Assembly (NCBI GenBank): GCA_023653785.1
Contig: JAMKCH010036026.1
Location: forward strand, 1 to 64,000
Reading direction: 5' to 3'
Length of the DNA: 64,000 nt
From: Ophioderma brevispina
Lineage: Eukaryota > Echinodermata > Ophiuroidea > Amphilepidida > Ophiodermatidae
Both the position numbers and the translations under genes were made by a program. Of the stretch, positions 11,573 to 22,340 are shown piece after piece (the stretch's first letter is position 1; each line of letters begins with the position of its first letter). The notes under the pieces are model-generated. The model saw nothing but the letters and a program-made list of their open reading frames with translations. It was not told the DNA's origin and made no database searches.

Positions 11573-12237
11573 GTGGGCCGCCAGCTATAGCTGGCGGGAA
11601 CACTTAGCAATCTGTAATGCGCGTAAATGTGTGTCACTAAGTTTTTTTAAAATTGACCTCAATTGAAAAGTTGAAGTTCAATTTGAACCAAACTTTGTGT
11701 CATAGGTGCACCATGGGATCCCTCATGAGCTGATGAGATCCAAGGTCATGTGCCAAGGTCAAAGGTCATGTGAGGTCAAGTTGTAAAATAGGCTGGGTGG
11801 CAAGTGTGAGATTTTGACCACCACTCATGCTCCAGGAGCATAGGTTGTGGCAACCGTTCCAGAGCAGAGCTATTCATTATATTGATTGCTGACCACAACT
11901 TTGCGATTTATTCCGTAAATGTTGTCAAGGATTAGAATTGCAAATCTGGCACACCAGTCCTCGCTGGTCTTGTGGTTAGGTAGCTGACCTCATGATACAG
12001 TGGTCTCGGGTTCGAATCTCACGAAAATTTTCATTATTTTTTTCAGGTTAGAGGGAAAAATTCTAAGTCCAAAAAAGATAAGAAAAATAATAGCTGCCCT
12101 TTGAGGTTATAGTGAGGGAGATCTGCTCCTGGAGCATGGGTGGTGGTCAAAAACTACCGCGTGCAGCTGGGTGGCCCACAGCTTATATTCTTTGAATATA
12201 GAGAGCATGAAAGCCGAAAACAGCGAAATTCTAGTTG
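11573..12237 (+). mobile_element. Palindrome-headed element with AGGTCA motifs and a tRNA-like segment
   Basis: Starts with a perfect 20-bp palindrome, CCGCCAGCTATAGCTGGCGG (about 11,579), and ends with a segment containing TATATTCTTTGAATATA (about 12,175). That end segment recurs nearly identically at 13.66-13.73 kb. It carries AGGTCA half-sites at 11,743, 11,756, 11,763 and 11,773. A segment starting AATTGACCTCAATTGAAAAG recurs at 31.49 kb next to another AGGTCA-rich element, linking the two families. Confidence 0.55.
11960..12030 (+). repeat. tRNA-like SINE head
   Basis: TGGTCTTGTGGTTAGG (11,965-11,980) closely resembles the internal A-box region of tRNA-Glu-type genes. GGTTCGAATC (12,009-12,018) is a B box, 28 bases further on. 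The T-arm does not pair well and the sequence runs into a T-rich stretch, so this is a tRNA-derived repeat rather than a functional tRNA gene. Confidence 0.5.
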
Positions 12238-12424
12238 TTGATTTTTTTCTTTGGTTTTTTGATTAAGCAAATCACTGATAGTGCCTTTAATCAAAATTTG
12301 CCACCTCTTTCATGTACATGTATACAATGAACACTTTTGTTAGCTTTTCAATCAAGCTGTCAGTGTCAACCACTTCAACATTGCCCAAACCTTCATTCAT
12401 AAGTGTATTTCACTCTTTTCAAAG

Positions 12425-12615
12425 GGAAATGTTGGGGATGTCAGTGACCCACAGCAGCAAGCAGCAGCCACAAAGATCCAGAGTGGTGTGCGGGGACACC
12501 AAGCCAGGGAATCTGCAGCAGAACTACGCCAAAAAGAACAAGAAGCGGAGGCTGCACTCAAGATACAGAGCAGTTTCAGGGGGTATGAAGCTCGCAAACG
12601 TGTCCGTGCCTTAAA
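12425..12615 (+). CDS. IQ-motif protein, internal exon with IQ1 and IQ2 (igloo/neuromodulin/PEP-19-like)
   Basis: The exon encodes about 63 residues with two IQ motifs: AATKIQSGVRGHQAR (codons from about 12,464) and AALKIQSSFRGYEARKRVR (from about 12,554). Both fit the IQxxxRGxxxR pattern that binds apo-calmodulin. A Q/E/A-rich helical linker (ESAAELRQKEQEAE) joins them. The preferred acceptor is the pyrimidine-rich TTTCACTCTTTTCAAAG before 12,425. The frame stays open back to about 12,344, so the exact 5' edge is uncertain. The donor is AAA|GTGCGT, usable but not the best consensus. It leaves two bases of a codon (phase 2), which the exon at 28,929 completes. Paired IQ motifs with an RG core are typical of the invertebrate igloo and vertebrate GAP-43/neurogranin class, which buffer calmodulin at membranes and synapses. 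Family assignment is inference; the IQ motifs themselves are clear. Confidence 0.85.
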
Positions 12616-12675
12616 GTGCGTTAACACACCTGCTATGGTTTGTTATCTTTACCTTGAATGCTATGCACTAACATG

Positions 12676-12786
12676 GTGTGTGTGTTTGTGTGATTGTGTT
12701 TGTGTTTATGTGTATGTGTGCTTGTGAGTGTGCATCTGCAAGTTAGTATGTGTGATGTGCGAGTGTATTTGTGTGTGTGTGTGTAT
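12676..12786. repeat. TG-rich microsatellite
   Basis: Imperfect TGTG/TTTGTG tracts begin just downstream of the exon donor and include a clean (GT)n run near 12,770-12,782. Confidence 0.85.
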
Positions 12787-13568
12787 CCCCCATGCATGCA
12801 TGTGCGAGTACATATTCTGGGACTATAATAGGATGGTTATGAAGCTCCTTATTCACTCTGTGTTACATATTTATGTGTACCTTGGCTAGTGTAATATACT
12901 TTGGGCTCAAACTTCATTTTTATGTATGTTAAGATTTGATATATTTTTGTGTATACATGTACTTCCTTCTTACTCTATTCCTCATGCTGTTTTACCAATT
13001 TATATCTCTAGATGTAGCACAGGAAATTCTTGAAGTTGAAGATATAAATTAGCAGTTACTATTCTAAAATGAACTTTTTTAAGATTGCCAAATTCAGAAA
13101 CCTGTACACCTACTTCTGTCTTCAAAGTAGTCCTACAAAATTTGAACTCCAAAAATTGATTATTTACTTTTCTTTGATGAATGCAGTTTTGGCATTAAGT
13201 TTGAGAATAAAATTTGGTTTTCCTGAAAATCAAAGCCGTGGCACACCTGAATGGTGTATTTTTGTGTGCTTCTGATCCGTCTATGGGTATATTCATCCCA
13301 GACGTATTCCCATCCAATGTGGAGGTAGTTGCATGGCTTCCCTTTGGAACAACCCTGGATGTAGTGGCAACTGTTGGCCATCTACAGTTAAACTGATGTT
13401 AAACTGACAGACAATGTTAGCATAGAAATTCTTTTCACCTCTGATGCTCATTTTGGCAATTATAGTAGTTAAAAATTTGCATGGTTCCTAAGAAACATGC
13501 GATACTGTGTCTAATCACTATGCCAGATACCAAACATCAATGAAATAGGGTAATACTACTTTTACCAT

Positions 13569-13733
13569 TTTTGTGGGCTGTCAGCTTAGCTGGCAGGACC
13601 ACTTTGCGTTCCATTGTACGTGTGTATGTGTGGGCATATGTATGTATCACTAAAATGCGGCGGCCCACAGCTTATATTCTTTGAATATAGTGAGTATGAA
13701 AGCCGAGAACTGCAAAATTCTAGTTTTGGTTTG
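13569..13733. mobile_element. Internally deleted copy of the 11.57-12.24 kb element
   Basis: The left part (TGTGGGCTGTCAGCTTAGCT…) is a decayed copy of the palindrome head. The right 70 bp (13,662-13,733) is about 90% identical to 12,168-12,237, including TATATTCTTTGAATATA. The AGGTCA and tRNA-like middle is missing. Overlapping 60-68-codon frames on both strands here are repeat artefacts. Confidence 0.65.
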
Positions 13734-13879
13734 GAATGGGTTGCCCCAATCAGGTCTGCACCATTCAATTTTCAGTTGTATTTTGATGCATGTTGAACAA
13801 CTTTCATCCTTAAAATGTAACCCTTGTTGCAAAGATACACGCACAAACTCTATCATGTTGTCATGTCGGGTTATGTTGT

Positions 13880-14480
13880 GAACAGTAAAATTTTATGTTA
13901 AGCTTGTGCACTAATTTTCTTTGAGTTCATACTAATACCGTGTGTGTGTGAATGTTTTGTCTCTTTTTCTGTTTACATTTAGAATCTGTACATATGCATT
14001 TGGAATTAAGGTTTATTGGTGGTAGCCTTTCCAATGAAACATGAAACAGAGAAAATAACAGATGAATGTGCATGCATGGCATCACCCACATATAATTAGT
14101 CAAATCATGCTTGAAGTGTATTATCTGTACCCATTTTGATTTGAATCTGTTGCCTTATTGAGTAAGTTTGACTCCATAGTCTGACATATACTCTTAATGT
14201 GGAGTGGAGCCCTCTCTTGATCGTATAGCATGATTAGGAATAGATGGCTACATGGTTATAACCCCCTCAATGTGTTGTGTTTTCACCAAGTGTAGGTATA
14301 TCCAGGTGTAGATATGTTTTTTCTTGGTATAAAATTTAAGGCTTTGTCAACACCACTTGGCCAAACTCCAAATTTTAAGCAGTTGCAAATTATAAAGTAC
14401 CTCAGACCTTCTACAGCCATCATAAGATTCTGGCAGAGGCTAAACCTCTCAGAACCTGGTCCATAACTTTTGAGATGTCT
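13880..14480. other. Intronic sequence, nothing recognised
   Basis: AT-rich, without exon-like frames or repeats that I could match elsewhere in the window. Confidence 0.35.
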
Positions 14481-14498
14481 CCCCCCCCCCCCCCCCCC
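14481..14498. repeat. Poly-C tract, 18 bases
   Basis: An uninterrupted C18 run. Shorter poly-C tracts occur at 16,801 and 18,201, and a poly-G tract at about 49,377. Confidence 0.95.
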
Positions 14499-14738
14499 AA
14501 ATGGCCAGAGGTAATTCGGCAGCTATCTCAAAGCCCCTGACCTCTGATCTCAGCCTTGCAGGTTTCTATTTTTCCTCTCCATAAATAAACAGAAATTACA
14601 TGGGACCATGTGATACAAACATTTGCTCGTGACACATAATCACAAGATTAGAAATAACTTAGATTTGGGGAATAAGCTTTTCCCAAGGAAAATGAACCAT
14701 CAATGAAACAGAAGTTGATAGAATCACAAAATTGCACC

Positions 14739-15081
14739 TTAAAGGTACGTGTTCCGATCGTCTTTGGGATCCCCTGATTTACCCGGAAGTAGTATCGATT
14801 TTGATATCAGATGAAAGGCCGTATTTTTCTCATTGTCGTCCTGAAATTTGAGCCCTCAAATCCATTTCATTCCCAAGATATAAGCAAAAAACTGCCGTTT
14901 TAGTGGTTAACCATCAATATTAGCACAGTATTGAATAGGGCGTTGCACTAAGCATTATCGCGTCTAGCAGCAAAACCACAAGTTTGTTTCCCACGGTACT
15001 TGATGGGGTGTATATGCAAGTGCCAGGCTCTCATATCAAGTAGAGAACACAATACACATAAATCGGAACAAGCACCTTTAA
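14739..15081. mobile_element. TTAA-flanked MITE, GTTCCGATCG family, copy 1
   Basis: TTAA followed by AGGTACGTGTTCCGATC at the left is mirrored by AATCGGAACAAGCACCT followed by TTAA at the right (343 bp inclusive). TTAA duplications are typical of piggyBac-type elements. A second copy at 59.3-59.7 kb aligns along its whole length, including TTTGATATCA, CCTGAAATTTGAGC, ATATAAGCAAAAAA and TTACTTGATGGGG-like blocks. There is no coding capacity. The minus frame at 14,948-15,151 lies inside it. Confidence 0.85.
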
Positions 15082-15264
15082 TAATATCAATCTTTTTAAA
15101 AAATGTATTATTTAAATGTGAGAGGCACATTAATTGGATGGAAAAAGGCAACCCTTTATACTAAACAAATTATCATTCAAGTTGCATGCCAGAATTGGCA
15201 ATTTCCTGCAATTAAAAGTATTTAAGCAATGAATGCATGGTTGATGATACTGGGGAAAGACTGA

Positions 15265-15718
15265 TGAAGATAGTCTATTGACCAGTTAGCTATCTACTGA
15301 AGATAGTCTATTGACCAGTTAGCTATCTACTGAAGATAGTCTATTAATCAGTTAGCTATCTACTGAAGATAGTCTATTGATCAGTTAGCTATCTACTGAA
15401 GATAGTCTATTGACCAGTTAGCTATCTACTGAAGATAGTCTATTGACCAGTTAGCTATCTACTGAAGATAGTCTATTGACCAGTTAGCTATCTACTGAAG
15501 ATAGTCTATTGATCAGTTAGCTATCTACTGAAGATAGTCTATTGACCAGTTAGCTATCTACTGAAGATAGTCTATTGATCAGTTAGCTATCTACTGAAGA
15601 TAGTCTATTGACCAGTTAGCTATCTACTGAAGATAGTCTATTGACCAGTTAGCTATCTACTGAAGATAGTCTATTAATCAGTTAGCTATCTACTGAAGAT
15701 AGTCTGTTGACCAGTTAG
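15265..15718. repeat. 33-bp minisatellite, 13.8 copies
   Basis: Unit starts lie exactly 33 bp apart, from 15,265 to 15,694. The unit contains GAAGATAGTCTATTGACC and AGTTAGCTATCTACT. Copies differ almost only in one short site: GACCAG in nine or ten units, GATCAG in three (units 4, 8, 10) and AATCAG in two (units 3, 13). Each junction holds CTATCT-ACTGA-AGATAG, a 6-bp stem with a 5-base loop. All six frames contain stops, so the array is not translated. Confidence 0.97.
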
Positions 15719-16314
15719 GCATAGTAGTAGAATAATGCTACAAATGTTTCATAGTAACTTACAGCATTTACAACTTCAGTATCCATGTAGTATAGGGTAA
15801 TGGTAACCTGTAGGTAATGGTAACCCATTTTTGTAATTAAATTGAAGATCTGGAAATGCCAGGTTTGACGTATTTTAATCTTGTGAAATTTGTGCCTTAG
15901 GTCAAGCTTCAGATAAATGAAGTCAGATGCAATCCAACCACATTTAGGCCTTGTTTTCCCTATTTGCAACACCAAAACAGGAAGGTCTTTGAGTGATTAG
16001 TAGATAGCAAAGATTTGCAGGTGGTGCATGTTTACTAGCAGTAACTACGTTTATAAGCTGTTCCCATTGTACTTGATAACAGTGGTCAGTCACTAGAATT
16101 TTTGACGTAAATAGGCGAGTGCCAGGGTTTAGATCAGATGTCATCCCAAAGGCCATGCAAGGTGTAAGATTGATGACTTTCTTTTGTTTTTATAGCTTTT
16201 CATCAGTTATTATTAGATGCTTGCACTCATTTTTTTCTTAATTTCCTGAAAGCTGCTTGCAAGTTCCTAGAAAGTAGTGCACAGGTCATAAGAACTTACA
16301 AAATAAGACACTAC
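15719..16314. other. Intronic sequence, nothing recognised
   Basis: AT-rich, with two short minus frames (70-86 codons) that have no motif. A short local duplication of GGTAATGGTAACC lies near 15,796-15,826. Confidence 0.35.
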
Positions 16315-16654
16315 TTAAAGGCACTATCGGTGATTTGCTACATCAGAAAATCAAAAAAATTGTCAAAAATCAGATTTTGTATGTTTCTAACAAGTATAGA
16401 TATCCTAACATACCCTGCAAGTGATAAGACCAAAAACAACCTAATAAGGACAAAATCGGTTATTTTAGTCATTAACTGTCCGTATGGACACTTACTGCAA
16501 CACGTAATTGAATGGCGATTCACATTCTTTTCTGACAATATTTCAGTTACAAAAAAGTAACGTATGAGAATTTTACAAACTTATCCTTATAAGCTATTTC
16601 TGCAAATTCCAAATATTTTGACTCTTTCGGGAGAATTACTGATAGTATCTTTAA
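16315..16654. mobile_element. TTAA-flanked MITE, CACTATCRGTGATTTGC family
   Basis: TTAA-AGGCACTATCGGTGATTTGC at the left is mirrored by GAATTACTGATAGTATCT-TTAA at the right (340 bp). It shares termini with the larger element at 11.23-12.29 kb. A solitary terminus-like CCACTATCAGTGATTTGCCC also occurs at about 50,902. Both open frames here (66 and 76 codons, opposite strands) lie inside the element. Confidence 0.8.
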
Positions 16655-19222
16655 GGAAGTAAAAATTGTATTATTTGCTTTGAAATTGAAATGTTCTTAT
16701 AAAGAAATCAAATTTCTATGCTAAGCCCAAATAGTCGTTGTCCCATTCTAGCTGCTTCTACATGAAGGTGCACAAGAGGGTACCCTAAAAAAATATTGCT
16801 CCCCCCCCCCTCCGTGTTCCTTGTGTTAGTTTCTCGTACTTTTTTCATTTGTTAAAATTAGATCACCATTATCAAAATTATACACACAAGTCATGATGCT
16901 TTAAAGCAATAGAGATTGAGTACCACAAGTATAACCTCATCACAGCACAGACAGAGAGAAAACTCAAGTTAATGCACGTATACTTGTGTGACCTTTGTTA
17001 AAATTACACATAAGTCAATATTAGTAGACGCAAATTTGTGATGGAATAAAGCAATACATAAGAATGGAGTCACACCTATACATCAGTTAGCACAATACAG
17101 AACAATAACAGATAGATAATATTTCCTGGCAAGACAGATTTTTTGTGGAATTTTTCTCGAGTGAAAATAGTTCATGCCTGGCGTGTGCAGTAAAGATATA
17201 TAATACAAGCATTGGCTCATAACTTGGCTCATCCTTGCCTTTCTTTGTAAGTTTCTATATGTCGTATATATTATTTTTTATTTAATCTATAAATTTAACA
17301 AAAAAGGCAAGAAGCCAGTAGCAGTGTATCAAAAACAATAATGTCTGCATATAGTCATTATGGATACTTATTCAACTCCAATGCTCTGTTATTATGCAGG
17401 CCATTAAGAAATCGCGGGATCATTAAACCGGGCCATGTCATGGCCGAAAAATCGATACGTCATCGCACGACGTAATACTTGCAGTATCAACATAGTAATG
17501 GGCTTGTTTTATAGTTGCTGCTTGATTTTACAAATAGTATTGGCAGACGCGCACGTTTTGTCTGGAAAGGATCATGGCCTTGAATGAACCTTTAATACGA
17601 GTCTGTTGGCAGTGTTACACACGTTTGGGGTTATTTAACTATTGACTGTTAAGCTGAAATAGGGCTGATTCCTGGATTTCTGATCGTATTCAGAGTTGAA
17701 TGCTCAAGAGGTGGAAAAATAAGAAGTGGTTTCAGTTCTTTCTATATCTATGAAATAACTTGGGTCAACATTAGAATATCTTCCAATAAAAGCCAATGTT
17801 ATCTTTGTTTAAAACCCTTGTGGTAGTACTGACCATTTTTTTATAAGAATGTTCATAGGGTTTGGTGGAAATCAATGTAGCCAATGAGAGACGTGGCCTC
17901 TATAGAAAAGCTTAATGTGTGCACAACCAGATTAAATGTAAGGAGGGGGGTCCAGCTGTGTGATAAATCCTCATTATATGACAAAACCAGAATCAAGCCA
18001 AAAATATCAACGGCAACACACCTTTGGACAACTAATTGGATTATTTATTCGCACTGACTCATCTTGTGTAAATTTTTACAAAATTTCATTGGCATTCAAA
18101 TATAATTTGCTTTAAAATCTAGGTTTACACATATCTCTATGAGAATTGGCATTAGAGGGCGCTATAACACAAAATTTTTTGGGCCAAAAGTTTGAAAGAT
18201 CCCCCCCCCCCCAAAAAAATCACTTTGTCACCCGTTTCCCCCCCAGAAAATGAAGTCTGGTGCCACCACTGAATTAAAATCAGTCTAGTAACCTGTGCAT
18301 GATCTTTTTCAAGAGCCCCATAGGCCTATTGGAAAATTGGAATTGTATTTTGAAGTCTGGTCAAATTGTGATTTTGAATATGGTCAAATGTATTCCCACT
18401 ACCTAATCCCCCATAAACATTTGCAAAGACTTTCAACATATTTATGGATACAAGCCCAATGCTATATTTGGATCTTGAATCTATATTGGCTGTTTTTTAG
18501 CCAATAAATGGTCTTCAGAGGAGGCAAATATGCCGTAGTGTCTCATACATGTTTTAAATTTTAATCAAATATTATAATGGAGGACCATTTTAGGTTGTTT
18601 GGAAATACATTTTTGACTTCAATTAAAATATGAATTTCAATTCCAGATTTTTTTTTGGGGGGGGGATCTTTTTTTCCATAGGCCCTATCTACCATTACAA
18701 GGTAATTAGAACTATCTTAGCAACTGTTTTCATCCACTTTTAATAACTCCGGATTTTAAAGCATTCTCAATTTGATGGACGTTTAATTCTCTGTTTCCTC
18801 CTTCAGTATTTTCTATTTCTAAACTTGTGCAGGGGGTTAATTTAGAGCCTAAAGGTATTTTTAGGAGAGCTAATAAAACAAAATCACTAAAAAAATGCTT
18901 TCATAACTAATAAAATTTTTTGTTGCCTGCATGATAACAGAAGTTTATTAATAGGAATGTATAAAAGACAACTCGGAGTCTAGACCTGACTGAAACAAGT
19001 ACATGTTTGGCTTTCCCGCTTATTGCTTAACACTACATTGGAGGGAAGAGCAAAGATATGGAAGTCTTTCCAAATAATAGTTATTAGCATGAAGAAGAGG
19101 AGGTTAGTGGTTCTTCCACAATGCATTTCTTCCAATAACAGTTTTGGCACTGGTTGTCACGTGAATTTAAAGTGACAAAAGTACTTAAATTAAATGGACA
19201 GAACTCCTCCTATCTTGGCAAT
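16655..19222. other. Intronic sequence, mostly unrecognised
   Basis: Contains C-runs at 16,801 and 18,201. A more CpG-rich patch lies at 17,400-17,600 (…CGATACGTCATCGCACGACG…). GGCATTAGAGGGCGCTATAA near 18,148 resembles a CTCF core. No exon-like frame was found. Confidence 0.35.
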
Positions 19223-19540
19223 TTAAAGGTACATTTTCGTGATTCCCGCAACCTGTGGTTTTCATGTTCACTAGATATATCCTTGATAAAAGCGTATTCA
19301 CAAAATTTCAGCAGTTTGATTCCGCGCTTGCAGTTTTGTGTTAAGAGCAATTACTGGTTTCCCACGGTCCCATAGACGCACTGTGCTGTAATGTCTGTCC
19401 TTTTATGACATCAAAATGGCAAATCTTACAAGAATCATACCGCGGATTGAACATAATAATTTGGTACCCATCAATTACTAAGCTAAACGGTTCAGGCAAG
19501 TCGGGGGATGAGGTTGTGGATTCACGAAATTCCCCTTTAA
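19223..19540. mobile_element. TTAA-flanked MITE, TTCGTGATTCCCGCAACC family, copy 1
   Basis: TTAA-AGGTACATTTTCGTGATT at the left is mirrored by GGATTCACGAAATTCCCCT-TTAA at the right (318 bp). A related copy starts at 26,393. The 73-, 88- and 91-codon frames overlapping it on both strands are therefore not genes. Confidence 0.75.
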
Positions 19541-22129
19541 ACAAAAGAGACATGAGGAGATTTCCAGAAAGAAGTCGCCCCCCAATTTTTTTTTTGAACC
19601 CGGTTTTTTTTTGCATATGTTGGAATGCTTTTCATTTCAATGTACCTGTATTAGATCACGGCCTGAAGTGAATACCGAATATACGCCGTCTTTTATGTAA
19701 TAAATATGATGATTTTAGTCTTTGAATTATGTCGTGCACGACAGCAAACCAAAGCACAGTGTTCTATGGGGACAATTAGGATTATCAGAGAAAGTTAAAA
19801 CAATGTTTGCTGTTTTCTTTTTTACTTGTTTGTCCAATAAAACCTTCGGAACGTTCTTGGTAGGTTGTCTGCAATCGATCCTGTGCACTTTGAGAGAAAT
19901 TTCGTATATCCTAAAAAAAACATCTCCTCCTGTCACTTTAAGTACATTGTTACTTTTAACTCATTATGACTTACCAGTGCCAAAATTGTAATGGCAGAAT
20001 TGGCCCTGTGGAAGAACACTATACCTCGCATGAAGTATTAGCATGAAACACTTGGCGGAACTTATTTCATGAAGTACTAATATACCATGCTTACACTTAT
20101 GTTACAACAACCCAGTAAAATACCTAATATCACCACCCTGTATGATAACATTCCCCTCTTCAATTTCAACATCTTAATTAGTTTAAAACAGACAACAGAC
20201 TTTTGGCAATTATAAATTCATCCTGTTTGACTCGGAGCATAAGGCAGGCATCTCCCTATGGGACTCGTTTCCATTTCTATCACACAAGCCTCACAGGCCG
20301 CTGTTCACCATGTCCCCAACACCTCAATATACGGGCTGAGTGCGTACGCAGCGCATTAGAGCGGATAATCTGTAGCAGTTGAAGGTTAAATAGCGCTAGA
20401 GGGTTAGAGATGTACTCTACCTATCTGGAGGCAAAGAGAGGGTGATGGAGGAAATTTATCATAATAAAGCCTAAGTCATGAGCTTGTGTGATGCTTTAGT
20501 GGTGGTTAATTGAAGTTTGTCAAAAATAATCAATTGTAATTAAAAATGAGTGGTAACAATGTAAGAATGCCAGAGTCTGTGCTTGATGTTTCCAACCCTT
20601 TTATGACTATAGTCCCCTCCCATATCCAATTTTTTTCCCCAAAAAATTTACAAGATCAATTCTGTTGCAAGGGGCTCAGGGAAGGTCTGTTGCAAGGGAA
20701 TTTACACTGTGTAGAATGGCCTTTAAGCAAAGGATTATGCCTTCAAAAGGTTATTAATTTTATTTTGTAAGTCCAAAAATGCTTGAAAATTTACCCAAAC
20801 TTGATGAAAAATTAACTTAACTTGGATGGCCAGGATAATTAAGATCAGGAATCCTTGTTTGAATTATGCATGTAAATCATTTGCATTTAAACCACTTTTG
20901 AGGAAGCTTTCATTAAGGGAGTACAGTACAGAGTCCCTCCGCCCTGGAAAGTGCAACAGTGCTATAGTTACTATAAAATTCTAATCTAGAATTTGACGCG
21001 TAATTTGTGTAGTTTTTGGTGGCTGATATTGTCCTAGAGATTTGTCTTTTGGTATCATCATGTGCGTATTTTTTCATCTTGAACTTATATTTTAAAAAAA
21101 TTGATGAGAAACCGTCTTGGCATTATGAACGGCGAATTATGAACCGCTGTGAACAAACCGATTTTGTGGGATTCAGGAGTTAGAAAAGCAGGGTGTACTT
21201 TTCAATCTATTTTAAAAAAAAACTGACATTGTCAATGTAGGTTCAAAAGAAGATATTTAAAGACCATGAATTCAAAAATTCTCTCCTGCAAATTTTCATT
21301 GCTCTAGGTAGGGTAGTGCAGAAGATTGAGTAACAACAGAGCGCAAAAGCACATGTTTTCATAGGCAACACCATTTTGTACTGTGCCGCCTTAACTCTGG
21401 GACTACCCCTACATGTATGATACGGACTTTTGATTGGCTCTTTAGGGGACACAAACATGAGATAAGCCCTCTGATTAACCAAATAGTGACTTGCATATAT
21501 ACCACCACTTCTTACAGTCACACTCTGATTTGCTTATTTAACAACAAATGATATTAACTCTTCTAAGTAACCAATCAAATAGTGCTAGATATCAAGAGAA
21601 TGGCAGGTACATGTGCAACCCAGGTGTTTAAAACACATCCAACCATACCAAAATTTCAACATTAAGACAATTTCAGCAGGCACCATGTGCCACTGAAATG
21701 TGGTAATATTGGTTTTAGAATAGTTTTTTAAACTCCTGGGCACTACTAAGGCACTATTTTGATAGTTAGTATGGAAATAACATGATCAAATCGGAGATAC
21801 TGTAAGAATGGTGTATGGATTACACAGAGATATTGCAGCACTATCTTGATATTGGTTTTACTCATAGGGCTTCCCATGTTGTATCCTATAATGAGCCGAT
21901 CAGAGAGATTGATCACAGGTGTTAGTAAAAGAAGATAATCAGTATGTGGCCATGCATGGTACATAATACAATTTTGGCCTTTTATTTAAATTTTCGTGCT
22001 CCAGCGCTGGGGATTTCTTATTTTCCTTCACTAAAATTAACACAATATTATCTTAAACACGAAAAGCTGTGTCCCCCACATGAAAATAGAGTGCACATTA
22101 GTTAGAAATGATAAATGCAACTCAATTTA
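19541..22129. other. Intronic sequence, no exon recognised
   Basis: AT-rich. The stretch 20,290-20,530 is less AT-biased and looks single-copy (GGGCTGAGTGCGTACGCAGC, then GATGGAGGAAATTTATCATA). It could be a conserved regulatory element, but that needs a cross-species comparison. Frames of 60-92 codons show no motif. Confidence 0.3.
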
Positions 22130-22340
22130 TTTCCAGAATATCAGTGACAATGGATATACATAACTTCAACATGCTCAAGAGAACAATGAGCTAATGATAT
22201 TCATAATCGGCCCGGGGCACACTTCACATTCTTTTAGATCTGGTCCATTGTTAATTGCATCAGCTGAATATACTTTCGCATTTTATGTTCCTTGTCGCGA
22301 TTGGCAAGTTCTTTTCCTCGTCCGGCGATAAAGAAATCTT
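22130..22340. promoter_or_regulatory. Candidate conserved non-coding element in the intron
   Basis: Single-copy-looking sequence rich in homeodomain/POU-like cores (GAGCTAATGATATTCATAAT, CATTGTTAATTGCATCAGC) and without repeats or open frames. The call rests on texture only and is inference. Confidence 0.2.

Larger units (their letters stand above)
11230..12290. mobile_element. TTAA-type MITE (CACTATCAGTGATTTGC family) carrying nested insertions
   Basis: GACACTATCAGTGATTCACCC at the left end is mirrored by GCAAATCACTGATAGTGCC at the right. The right end is followed by TTAA; the left flank reads TTAT, a likely decayed TTAA. The same termini bound the 340-bp element at 16.3 kb, so the extra length here is explained by a nested element at about 11.57-12.24 kb. 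The right edge lies about 135 bp upstream of the first recognised exon. Confidence 0.65.

Noticed and set aside
11960..12030. Functional tRNA gene
   Set aside because: A- and B-box-like sequences are present, but the T-arm does not pair and the acceptor stem is missing.
15265..15718. CRISPR-like array
   Set aside because: The 33-bp units are directly contiguous with no unique spacers, and the window is metazoan DNA. It is a minisatellite.
19154..19991. Several 70-90-codon frames on both strands
   Set aside because: Those at 19.2-19.6 kb fall in a TTAA MITE, and the rest show no domain and no splice context.
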